37,217 nt of DNA from Actinomycetota bacterium (GTDB taxonomy: Bacteria > Actinomycetota > Actinomycetes > S36-B12 > UBA10799): contig CAUJDH010000046.1 in the NCBI GenBank assembly GCA_963169225.1, positions 1 through 37,217 of the forward strand, read 5' to 3'. Position numbers and translations under genes: made by a program. The notes below the pieces were generated by a model. That model was not told the DNA's origin and made no database searches. It was given only the letters and a program-made list of their open reading frames with translations. Shown here piece by piece: positions 26,304 to 35,175 of the stretch. Positions within the stretch are counted from its first letter, which is position 1, and each line of letters starts with the position of its first letter.

Positions 26304-28186
26304 GCGAGGAACAACTTTCCGAACACGGTCGACAAGACTTCCGTGTACTCGACCTTCCCTTCGTCGAGCGCTTTGTTGAGATTTGCGGCTGCTGTGATCA
26401 GTGCTAAGTGAGTGAATGCTTGTGGGAAGTTACCCAGTTGTTCACCTCTCGGCCCGATCTCTTCGGAGTAGAGGCCAAGGTGATTGGAGTAGGTCATCAT
26501 CTGTTCAAAGACCAGTCGGGCTTCAGCAACAGCGCCTTGGCGCACTAGTGCATCCACAAACCAGAATGTGCAGATCGAGAATGTGCCCTCGTCGCCGGCT
26601 AGACCATCTGGAGAAGCCGAAGGGTTGTAACGGAATACGAGCGAGTCGGACACGATCTCGTTCTGAATAACCTCCATGGTCGAGAGCCAACGCGGATCGC
26701 GTGGACTGCAGAAGCCGACAAGTGGCATCTTGAGCAGTGCCGCATCGACGACGTCCGCGCCGTAGTACTGCGTGTACGCGCCGATTTTCTCGTTCCAGCC
26801 GTATTCCTGGATCTGATTGTAGATCGCATCGCGAGTCGCCAGCCACTCTTCCATCGGAGCTGGTAGGCCACGATCACGTGCTAGTCGAATCACTCGGTCG
26901 AAGGCAACCCAGCACATAAGGCGGGAATAGGTGAAGTCTTTTCCGCCGCCACGGGTTTCCCAAATTCCCTCGTCTGGTCGATCCCAGTTAGCTGCCAGCC
27001 ACACCATGATTTCGCACAGCTGCTTCCAAGTTTCGTGATCGATATTGCGGCCAAACTTAGACAGATGGTAGGCGGCGTCGACTGCCTCGCCATAGATATC
27101 GAGCTGCAGCTGGTTGGCGGCCCCGTTTCCGATTCGTACGGGTGAGGATTTGTCGTATCCTTCCCAATGGTCGAGTTCGGCTTCTTCGAGATCAGCTTTG
27201 CCGTCGATCTTGTACATGAGGTTGAGTGGAGCTTCGGGGTTGTCGTCGAATGCTGCTCGCACACGTTCAACCAGCCATTTGAGGAACGCAGATGCTTCGT
27301 CGGTGAATCCCAGTTCCATGAGTGCCATGACCGAGAACGATCCGTCACGAACCCAGGTGTAGCGGTAGTCCCAATTGCGTTCACCTTGGAGTTGCTCGGG
27401 AAGTGAAGTGGTTGGTGCGGCGACGATCGCTCCGGTCGGGGCGTAGGTGAGGAGCTTGAGGGTCAACGCTGACCGGTTGATCCGCTCGCGCCAGCGTCCT
27501 GTGTACGTCGAGTTTCCGACCCAATCGCGCCAGAACTCGATTGTGTCCATAGCTAGACGGTTGGCTTTATGTCGTGACAGGGCACCAGCCGTTGTGCTGT
27601 CTGGTCCGGTAGTGAGGGTGCAGCCGAACATATGACCCTCTTCGAGGGTGATGCTTGCCTTGGCCGCACCGTTCTTGATTGACTTGCCTTTGCTCAGATC
27701 CAGCATCGCAGTCGAGTGAAGTGACATCTCGAAATCATCGCTCTTGAAGAGGGCATGGTGGTCGGTCAAAGTGAGGTCGTGCTCTTGGCGACCATAGTCA
27801 AACGCTGGAGCGCACTCGAGTTCGAAAGTGACCTCACCGCGAATCACACGAGCGATCCGAACGATTCGGTGAGTGTCGGTCGCCTTCTCAGGCTCGTGGA
27901 TCGGCATGAAGTCGATAACCTCGCCTACACCGTGTTCGGCGAGGTAGCGGGTGATCAAGATGCAAGTGTCGACCAAATAAAGCTGCTTGATCGTGATGCC
28001 ATCGCCGACTGCCCGAAGTGAGAAATGTCCACCTTTTTCAGCATCCAATAGGGAAGCGAAGATCGAGGGTGAATCGAACCGCGGTGAGCAGAACCACCCG
28101 ATGGTGCCTTTGAGGTCGACCAGCGCACAGGTTTGAAGGTCCCCGATTACGCCATGATCCGCAATCGGTGGGTACTTATGGGACAT
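26300..28186 (-). CDS. GH15 family glycoside hydrolase (trehalase/glucoamylase-like)
   Basis: YPPIADHGVIGDLQTCALVDLKGTIGWFCSPRFDSPSIFASLLD, QGERNWDYRYTWVRDGSFSVMALMELGF, RPDEGIWETRGGGKDFTYSRLMCWVAFDR. Confidence 0.93.
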   Translation of the reverse strand: MSHKYPPIADHGVIGDLQTCALVDLKGTIGWFCSPRFDSPSIFASLLDAEKGGHFSLRAVGDGITIKQLYLVDTCILITRYLAEHGVGEVIDFMPIHEPEKATDTHRIVRIARVIRGEVTFELECAPAFDYGRQEHDLTLTDHHALFKSDDFEMSLHSTAMLDLSKGKSIKNGAAKASITLEEGHMFGCTLTTGPDSTTAGALSRHKANRLAMDTIEFWRDWVGNSTYTGRWRERINRSALTLKLLTYAPTGAIVAAPTTSLPEQLQGERNWDYRYTWVRDGSFSVMALMELGFTDEASAFLKWLVERVRAAFDDNPEAPLNLMYKIDGKADLEEAELDHWEGYDKSSPVRIGNGAANQLQLDIYGEAVDAAYHLSKFGRNIDHETWKQLCEIMVWLAANWDRPDEGIWETRGGGKDFTYSRLMCWVAFDRVIRLARDRGLPAPMEEWLATRDAIYNQIQEYGWNEKIGAYTQYYGADVVDAALLKMPLVGFCSPRDPRWLSTMEVIQNEIVSDSLVFRYNPSASPDGLAGDEGTFSICTFWFVDALVRQGAVAEARLVFEQMMTYSNHLGLYSEEIGPRGEQLGNFPQAFTHLALITAAANLNKALDEGKVEYTEVLSTVFGKLFLA

Positions 28187-28457
28187 CTGTTCTCCTTCGG
28201 AGGTTTTCCGGTAAGTCGGCTCTACACCAAGCGCGTGTTTGTCTTGAACCAGACTAGAGTGCCAGCCTTGCGTTTGCCCGGTAGATCACCAGAGGATACG
28301 TGCGATGCGGTGGATTCGAGATGGTTTAGAAGAGCGCCGAATTGGGTATGTACTTCTGTGCATAGTCAGCTCATCCGCGGGGGAGAGAGGGCTGGCTATG
28401 TGCTTTTCAGGTCTCGCTTATTAGGCGTCTTTTGTATTAACGCTGATTAGGTTGCGC

Positions 28458-30413
28458 TCAGGCCTGTTTGATCGCATCAACGATCAATTGCGCGAACGTG
28501 CGCCCACCGGGTCCGGTCAAGTGCGTACCGTCATAAACCGTCAGATCACGGTTGCCTGCTGCGGCCGTACTCCAGTCAGCTACTCGGACATTCGGATATT
28601 CACCGGCGACCACGTTGATATTGCGGTTCGAGTCCTCGATCCATTTGAGCGGTGCCTTAGTGGTGACTAGAACCACGCGAGGAGTGTCCTTGAGTAGATC
28701 GAGAGCCGCGCGCAGATCTTCCATTCGCGCAGGACCGTTGGTGCCGGTGTGAATTACGACAGTATTGGCGAGTTTGCCAGAGTTTTGCCTGGCGACAATA
28801 CGCGATTTGATTGCGCTAGTTTGGCGTGCAACCTCAGCATCGACTGTCGCTTTGGGCATTGCATCCTTGAGCGATTCACGGGCTCCTAGAACCACCGAAT
28901 CGCCGATCACTGTTACGGGGAGTTTGTTGATGTTGACATTGGGGCCGTAGGGGACGACGTAGTTGGGGTCATCTGGATTGGCTACTGGTGCCTCGGCATT
29001 GGCTTCGTTGTTGCTCCCGTTGGTTTCAGAGCCTTCCAACGGCTCGGTGCCTACCGATTCGACACCGCCGAGGTAGGCGCTGGCATCCGGGGCTGGAATC
29101 GAGATCATCCACGCGCCCATAAGAACCAGCACGGCAGTCACAGATGACCCAATGATCAGTGCCCGTTTGCGTGCGAAGTCGCGACCTTGTTCGTTCCACT
29201 TGGCCCACGTTGCTTTGATTGCACCATTTCGTACTGGCTGCTCGATAAAGCGGTAGGAGAGTTCAGCCAGCGTAAAGGTGAGGGCAAGTTGTAGTGCGAA
29301 GGCTGAGAGCCCTTCAAGTCCAATGTCGATGCCTGGTCGCAGGACGACAAAAATTGGCCAGTGCCACAGGTAAATGCCGTATGAGCGTTGGCCGATGTAT
29401 TTGAGCGGTTGGATACTCAAGACCCGTGAGCTGCGAACGGCTGGGTGTGTGGAGACAGCGATGAGGACCGCTGTGATCGCCGCGAACAGCAGGAAGCCGC
29501 CGCGGTACATAAACCACGAGTCTTCGCTTGCTGTGAAGTAGAACAGTGAGATAAGTCCGATTGCGCCTAGACCGATCAGTGACAGTGCTGTCTGCGGTTG
29601 CTTGGGGAGCCGCTGTGGGAGTCGACTCGGTCGCCATACGCTGGCTAGTGCGGCACCAAGGAGTAGTCCCATTGCGTGAGTGTCGGTGCCAAAGTAAAGG
29701 CGGCTTGGGTCAGCACCGCCTGGCATATCCATTGCGATGCTGTAGGCAAACATGAGTGCCGTCGACAACAGCGCACCGATCAAAGCCACTCGTCGGACAC
29801 CAAGCCGTCCGCGCCACTTGTATGCGATCACGAGCACAATTGGCCAGAGCAAATAGAACTGCTCCTCGACTGCGAGTGACCAGAGGTGTTGGAGCATGGG
29901 CGCGCGGCCCATGGCTTCGAAGTACGACTGGTCGCCAGCGATGTTCCACCAATTGGTTACGTAGAACAGTGAGGCGACAATGTCTTCGCGAAGTTTGGCT
30001 ACGGCATCTTGCGCAAAGAATAGGGCAAGTACCGAGCTCGCGAACAGAACGACGACAAGTGCGGGAAGTAGGCGACGGGCGCGACGAACATAAAAGCGTT
30101 TGAAATCGAGTTTGCCGGTCTTCTCAATCTCGAAGAAGATAATCGACGAAATCAGGAAGCCTGAGAGAACGAAGAAGACATCCACACCCAAGTACCCGCC
30201 GGGTAGCCAGTTGGGATTGCCGTGGAAGATGAGGACACCGATGATTGCCAGTGCTCGAATCCCGTCGAGCGCGGGCATATAGCTCCAGCCCGGATGCCGC
30301 TTCTCGATTCCGGTTGCGGGACTTTCGGGCGAGAGATCTCTGAGATCGATCCTTTGGGTGTCAGCAATGACCCGCGGAGTATCCACGTGTGTGGACTCGT
30401 TAATACGACTCAT
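28458..30413 (-). CDS. Acyltransferase-3 (OafA/YrhL-like) membrane protein with C-terminal SGNH-like domain
   Basis: ALDGIRALAIIGVLIFHGNPNWLPGGYLGVDVFFVLSGFLISSII; many TM helices; VTVIGDSVVLGARESL and YDGTHLTGPGG in the C-terminal domain. ATG 30413 preferred over 30455. Confidence 0.9.
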   Translation of the reverse strand: MSRINESTHVDTPRVIADTQRIDLRDLSPESPATGIEKRHPGWSYMPALDGIRALAIIGVLIFHGNPNWLPGGYLGVDVFFVLSGFLISSIIFFEIEKTGKLDFKRFYVRRARRLLPALVVVLFASSVLALFFAQDAVAKLREDIVASLFYVTNWWNIAGDQSYFEAMGRAPMLQHLWSLAVEEQFYLLWPIVLVIAYKWRGRLGVRRVALIGALLSTALMFAYSIAMDMPGGADPSRLYFGTDTHAMGLLLGAALASVWRPSRLPQRLPKQPQTALSLIGLGAIGLISLFYFTASEDSWFMYRGGFLLFAAITAVLIAVSTHPAVRSSRVLSIQPLKYIGQRSYGIYLWHWPIFVVLRPGIDIGLEGLSAFALQLALTFTLAELSYRFIEQPVRNGAIKATWAKWNEQGRDFARKRALIIGSSVTAVLVLMGAWMISIPAPDASAYLGGVESVGTEPLEGSETNGSNNEANAEAPVANPDDPNYVVPYGPNVNINKLPVTVIGDSVVLGARESLKDAMPKATVDAEVARQTSAIKSRIVARQNSGKLANTVVIHTGTNGPARMEDLRAALDLLKDTPRVVLVTTKAPLKWIEDSNRNINVVAGEYPNVRVADWSTAAAGNRDLTVYDGTHLTGPGGRTFAQLIVDAIKQA

Positions 30414-30594
30414 AACTACCCCTGAACTGTGCCAGCGCTGCCGGTGCGCGAGCAATTCCCCTTGCCTAAATAACGAGATTACGTGGGAATCAGACTTTCG
30501 GTGGGCATTGAGCGCAAAATGTGACGGAGTTTCTTAGTGTTCACTTTGCTCGTCGAAGCCCATTTGGGGTGAGGTGAGGTGGTCGGAGCCGCGG

Positions 30595-31836
30595 TTAGCT
30601 CTTGGGGTACACGGACATGGTGTCGCGCGCGATGATTCCCCAGTCGTAGGTATTGGGCAGTTCGCCAACCAATGTTTGTGCCATGACTCGCGAGGAAGTC
30701 GGATTGTTGAGGGCCTCTCCGATTTCTACGGCTAGTTCGGTCGCATTGCCCGGTTCGAATAGGCGCCCACAACGTTCGTCCTCAACGATCTCAGCCAAAC
30801 CTCCAGCACGTGCGACCACGAGCGGAGCGCCGAGTGCGGCCGACTCAAGTGCTGTGATTCCAAACGGTTCGTACAAGCTGGGAATCACGACTGCACTCGA
30901 ACTAGCTATAAGGGCTTGAATTTGTTCAGGTGGAAGCCAACCTTCGAAAGTCAGCACATCGCCAAGCCCCGCCTCGTCCGCTTGGTCCTTGAACTGTTGT
31001 TCCAACGTCCCTGTTCCCGCAATCACAAAGTGAGGCATAGGCGCAGAGGTTGAGGGAGTGCTGAACTGCTCTTTGAGAGTCGCGGCGGCATCGATAAACG
31101 TCTGCACTCCCTTCTCCCATTCGAGTCGGCCAGCGAACAACACAATCGGAGCGCCGTCGCCGTAGGTCTTGGCACATTTGGCTAATGCTTTGGGATCCAG
31201 ATTCTCGATCGACCAGTTGCCCAGATCTATGCCGTTAGGAATCACCGAGACTCGCTTCGCACTAACGCGGAACTGGCGCCGGATCTCGTTCTTCATCCAG
31301 TTGCTGCACACGATGATCTGGTCCGAGTGGTGGCTCAACGATGCTTCAACGTGATCGATGTGGGTAGACACATCGCCTTCGATCCATCCTTGATGACGGC
31401 CCGATTCGGTGGCGTGGAACGTTGTTACCAATCGGGTGCCGAGTTCTCTGGTTAGTGACCGTGCAGCCTGGCTCACAACCCAATCGTGAGCGTGCACGAC
31501 GTTCGGTGGGGTATCCCATTCGTGTGCGAACTCCTCAAGCAAATGGCTGCCAACTTCGCCCAGTCGCTGGTCGAGCTTGGTCGTCCACTCGACAAGCGCT
31601 TCGGGTTCACGAGGCACTTCCGGAGTTGGCGGGTCCACACGCAGTACATGCACGCCGTCTACGAACTCGTAGTCTGGTCGGCGCTCGCCTGGGCCGTGTT
31701 GGGTCAGGACGGTGACGGTTGCTCCAGCCGCAGCTTGGGCTTTGGTTAACTCCTCAACATGGCGACCCAGACCGCCGTAAACCAGCGGCGGGTATTCCCA
31801 CGACACATGAAGGACTCGGCATTCGCTAGGAATCAT
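30595..31836 (-). CDS. GT4-family glycosyltransferase, Rv3032/glycogen-synthase-like
   Basis: RVLHVSWEYPPLVYGGLGRHVEELTKAQAAAGATVTVLT, FAGRLEWEKGVQTFIDAA, VIPSLYEPFGITALESAALGAPLVVARAGGLAEIV. ATG 31836 preferred over 31884. Confidence 0.92.
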   Translation of the reverse strand: MIPSECRVLHVSWEYPPLVYGGLGRHVEELTKAQAAAGATVTVLTQHGPGERRPDYEFVDGVHVLRVDPPTPEVPREPEALVEWTTKLDQRLGEVGSHLLEEFAHEWDTPPNVVHAHDWVVSQAARSLTRELGTRLVTTFHATESGRHQGWIEGDVSTHIDHVEASLSHHSDQIIVCSNWMKNEIRRQFRVSAKRVSVIPNGIDLGNWSIENLDPKALAKCAKTYGDGAPIVLFAGRLEWEKGVQTFIDAAATLKEQFSTPSTSAPMPHFVIAGTGTLEQQFKDQADEAGLGDVLTFEGWLPPEQIQALIASSSAVVIPSLYEPFGITALESAALGAPLVVARAGGLAEIVEDERCGRLFEPGNATELAVEIGEALNNPTSSRVMAQTLVGELPNTYDWGIIARDTMSVYPKS

Positions 31837-33391
31837 GGCTGACCCTGCGTCCGTCGAGGTTGCCAAATGGATAGTCGCGCGCATCGGCGGGTAGCGGGTC
31901 TAAGAGCGCGCAGGCTTCACGCAACGAATCTGTCTTCTCAATCGCAGTCACGATCCGATTGAACTGTTGGTGATGATGTTGGTGCCGCGAGCGAGCGTAA
32001 CCGGCGGCCGAATCTTTGGTCACCATGAAAGCCCAGTCGCTTTGCAATGCGAGCAGGCCTTGTCGCGCGAGTTGATCAAGGAGTGGTGAGCGGGTCACGA
32101 GTTCATTCTGACGGGTGCTGACTAAGGCCAGAGTCTTGAGCCAGCGTGTTTGGAGTTTCTCGTTCTCATGGACGATGTCTTGAACCGGTTCGCCATCCCA
32201 CACTGACCAGTCCTTATTGGATCCCCACGATGAGTTCCCCGGGTTCACGCTGCCTGCGACGGCACCTTCTTCGATCGCTTTACTGATCGTTGTGACATTG
32301 ACTCCGGCCTCGGGCAACATGCGCAACACATGTTCGAGCCAGACTGGGCCTTCGTGCCACCAATGGCCAAACAGTTCGGTGTCGTAACCCGTGACAACTA
32401 GTCCAGCCTTGCCGTCGCGTTCGGCTTTCAACGAAGTCAACTTGGCCACGACTGTCTCAACGAAGTCCTGCGCGTCGGCTTTAGTTGCGGCACTGGCACG
32501 TTCGGGATCGTAGATCGCCTTATCGTGAGATTCGGTTCTAACCGAGGTCACGCGCTTGGCTTTGATCCCGGTCTCGTGATGGTACGTGTGGAAGTCTCGG
32601 TACCACTGGCCGCTGGGGTAGCCCTTGCGCGGTGACCACACTCGGTATGTCACATCTAAGTCGCGTCCAAAGGCCACGACGCTACTGTCACCCACCGTCC
32701 ACATGTCTGCGGTCGAGCGGCCAGCACCCAAAAGTGTTGGGCCGTCAACCATGAAGTGTGTGACGCCAGCATCCTGGTAGAGATCCTCTAGGCCGGGACG
32801 GTAACCGCATTCTGGTGCCCAGATCCCTGCCGGAGCTTGGCCGAACCGAATCCGGGTGTCGTCAAGTCCAGCTTCAAGTGAGAAGCGAGCAATGTTCTCG
32901 TCCAGCAGGGTTTGGAACGGGTGCGCAGCTGGACCGCCGAGCAATTCGATCGCTCCAGCGTCCTTGAGTGCGCGCAGCGGAGCTGAACCACCGGCTGACC
33001 AAACATCGTGGAACTGCTCGGTAGACCATTGTGCCTTTGCGTATTCGTATTGACCAACTGTCGCGACGTCGCCGGGATAGCACGCGAGCTCATGGGCTCG
33101 CTGTTGCCAAAATCCGAGCCAGGTGCCGAACTCGCGTACGCAGTACGGATCGTCGAGCTGGGCCGCGAGCACGGGAGTGACGCCCAAGGTCACAAGGTCA
33201 GTGCGACCTTCGCGCGACAGTCGGGAGAGCACATCTACGACGGGTATATAGGAGTGTGCCCACGATTGGTATAGCCATTCCTCGCCGACCGGCCACGATC
33301 CGTGATGCGCGAGCCACGGCAAATGCGAATGCAGAACAAGGGCGAAACTACCCACCGGCTCATCGCCGAACGCTGTTTGAGTGTCAGTCAT
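31826..33391 (-). CDS. GH57 family alpha-glucan branching enzyme-like protein (Rv3031-like)
   Basis: FALVLHSHLPWLAHHGSWPVGEEWLYQSW, GIWAPECGYRPGLEDLY, VVTGYDTELFGHWWHEGPVWL. Confidence 0.93.
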   Translation of the reverse strand: MTDTQTAFGDEPVGSFALVLHSHLPWLAHHGSWPVGEEWLYQSWAHSYIPVVDVLSRLSREGRTDLVTLGVTPVLAAQLDDPYCVREFGTWLGFWQQRAHELACYPGDVATVGQYEYAKAQWSTEQFHDVWSAGGSAPLRALKDAGAIELLGGPAAHPFQTLLDENIARFSLEAGLDDTRIRFGQAPAGIWAPECGYRPGLEDLYQDAGVTHFMVDGPTLLGAGRSTADMWTVGDSSVVAFGRDLDVTYRVWSPRKGYPSGQWYRDFHTYHHETGIKAKRVTSVRTESHDKAIYDPERASAATKADAQDFVETVVAKLTSLKAERDGKAGLVVTGYDTELFGHWWHEGPVWLEHVLRMLPEAGVNVTTISKAIEEGAVAGSVNPGNSSWGSNKDWSVWDGEPVQDIVHENEKLQTRWLKTLALVSTRQNELVTRSPLLDQLARQGLLALQSDWAFMVTKDSAAGYARSRHQHHHQQFNRIVTAIEKTDSLREACALLDPLPADARDYPFGNLDGRRVSHDS

Positions 33392-34211
33392 CGAGCAGCT
33401 TTCTCGCAGTGATGACTAGGTCGGCACAGGTGTCTGGATTTGCGGGCGAAATCTCGAAGTCATCGTTGGTTACCGAGCTGATTTTGGCGACCAGTGACTC
33501 TGGCCATTCAGTTCCGTCGGCCTCTGCGTTTAAGGCGGCCTCGACTTGTAGGCCGACTAGGTCACCGTTTTGTGACTCCCAGTCTTTGAGTTCAGAGGAA
33601 TGGTGCAATCCAAAGCAGGTGACTTCGGCGAATCCGGCATCTGCAATCAAAGTCGCCAGTTGTTCCATATCGAACTCTTCGACATGGAATGGGTTTGTTG
33701 GTTTCTCGCCGCGACCCAGTCCTGGTGAAAAGGTAAGGCGGTTGGGAGTGGTGATGATCATTAGTCCGCCCGGACGGAGGACGCGCTTGGCCTCTGACCA
33801 AAACTTAGGCAGGTTCCACAGGTGCTCAACTACCTGCATACTCACGACAATGTCGGTGCTGTCGGAGTCGACCGGCCAGTCGTCGAGGTTAGCCTCAAGG
33901 ACTGTGACGGTGTCCCCGTAGCGAGCTTGCGCATGTTGGGCGGCGGCGGTGTCCAGCTCGAGGCCAACAACTTTCGCTCTAAGCGCGGTCGCCAACAGCT
34001 GTGCCCCATAGCCCTCGCCGCAGCCGGCATCCACAATCGCGAGGTCGTCCACCTCATCGATGTTTCCGGTTTCTTGGCTGAATCGACGGATCGTTTCTAC
34101 AGACCATTGGTAGGCGACCTCATGGCGCGCAAACCAGTACTGTTCGAGCGTGTGGCCTGGGGCCGTTCGCTCGCCAGTAAGCACTAGGGGGGTTGGCTTG
34201 GGCAAAGTCAT
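33384..34211 (-). CDS. SAM-dependent methyltransferase (Rv3030-like position)
   Basis: LAIVDAGCGEGYGAQLLATAL motif I, VVSMQVVEHLWNLPKFWSEAKRVLRPGGLMIITTPNR; overlaps the GH57 start by 8 nt. Confidence 0.92.
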   Translation of the reverse strand: MTLPKPTPLVLTGERTAPGHTLEQYWFARHEVAYQWSVETIRRFSQETGNIDEVDDLAIVDAGCGEGYGAQLLATALRAKVVGLELDTAAAQHAQARYGDTVTVLEANLDDWPVDSDSTDIVVSMQVVEHLWNLPKFWSEAKRVLRPGGLMIITTPNRLTFSPGLGRGEKPTNPFHVEEFDMEQLATLIADAGFAEVTCFGLHHSSELKDWESQNGDLVGLQVEAALNAEADGTEWPESLVAKISSVTNDDFEISPANPDTCADLVITARKLLDD

Positions 34212-34325
34212 GATCCTTTTACGGTACGCAGTCGGTGCCGCGCGTACTTTTGGTTTTCAAAAATGATCTCTCTTAGTGTGGCGCACACCACAGAGTTTCA
34301 CCCCAGGGGGTCTTGCCAACCATAA

Positions 34326-34341
34326 GTTACTAGCGAGTAAC
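34326..34341. promoter_or_regulatory. Operator-like inverted repeat upstream of etfB
   Basis: GTTACT-AGCG-AGTAAC, perfect 6-nt arms, about 40 nt upstream of the etfB ATG in a divergent promoter region. Confidence 0.5.
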
Positions 34342-34381
34342 ATAGCTTTCAGTCAACAAATTATGACCATGGAGGTCTTGT

Positions 34382-35164
34382 ATGAAGATTGCAGTCTGCG
34401 TCAAGCAGGTACCTGATACATCCTCGGAGAAGAAGCTGGACCCCTCCGACAACACTTTGGATCGCGCCTCAGTTGACGGCGTGATGAACGAGCTATGCGA
34501 ATACGCAGTCGAAGAAGCGCTGCTGATCGCCGAAGCCAACGAAGGTTCTGAAGTCGTCGTTGTCACAGTCGGCCCGGATGCCGCAACTGAGACGATCCGT
34601 AAGGCTTTGAGCATGGGTGCCGATTCGGCAATCCACGTCTCGGACGATGCCCTTCACGGTTCCGACGCACTGGCTACCTCGCTGGCAATTGCTAAGGCGC
34701 TAGAAGGCAAAGGTTTTGACCTCGTGATCTTCGGATCTGAGTCAACCGATGCTCGTATGAGTGTTATTCCCGCTATGGTCGCCGAGCGTCTTAACGTTTC
34801 GCAGCTCACCTTTGCCAACAAGGTCGAGGTTTCGGGAAGCGACGTCAAGATTCAACGCATCACCGACGAAGGCTACGACGTTGTCAACGGCACCATTCCC
34901 GCCGTGATCTCGGTGGTCGAGAAGATCAACGAGCCACGCTACCCATCGTTCAAGGGCATCATGGCCGCTAAGAAAAAGCCGATCGAAACTGTCGGCCTAG
35001 GGGACATCGGTGTCGATGCTGGCGCAGTTGGCCTTGCTGGCGCGAAGTCCGAGGTTGTTTCGTTTGAAGCAGCTCCTGCACGTGCAGCTGGAACTATCGT
35101 CACTGACGAAGGTAACGGCGGCAAGCAGATTGCAGATTACCTGTCCGAGCAGAAGTTCTTCTAA
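34382..35164 (+). CDS. etfB: Electron transfer flavoprotein subunit beta
   Basis: MKIAVCVKQVPDTSSEKKLD, MNELCEYAVEEALLIAE, FGSESTDARMSVIPAMVAERL; GGAGG upstream. Confidence 0.95.
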   Translation: MKIAVCVKQVPDTSSEKKLDPSDNTLDRASVDGVMNELCEYAVEEALLIAEANEGSEVVVVTVGPDAATETIRKALSMGADSAIHVSDDALHGSDALATSLAIAKALEGKGFDLVIFGSESTDARMSVIPAMVAERLNVSQLTFANKVEVSGSDVKIQRITDEGYDVVNGTIPAVISVVEKINEPRYPSFKGIMAAKKKPIETVGLGDIGVDAGAVGLAGAKSEVVSFEAAPARAAGTIVTDEGNGGKQIADYLSEQKFF

Positions 35165-35175
35165 GGAGAAACACA

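Noticed and set aside
25740-26411. 223-aa plus ORF opposite rpiA
   Set aside because: Antisense shadow of rpiA and the GH15 3' end; no motif.
28447-28465. TTAGGTTGCGCTCAGGCCT near the acyltransferase stop as an iron box
   Set aside because: Only about 11/19 matches, no palindromic right half, and at a gene 3' end.
33256-33921. 221-aa plus ORF opposite the methyltransferase and GH57 genes
   Set aside because: Antisense shadow of two genes with clear family motifs.
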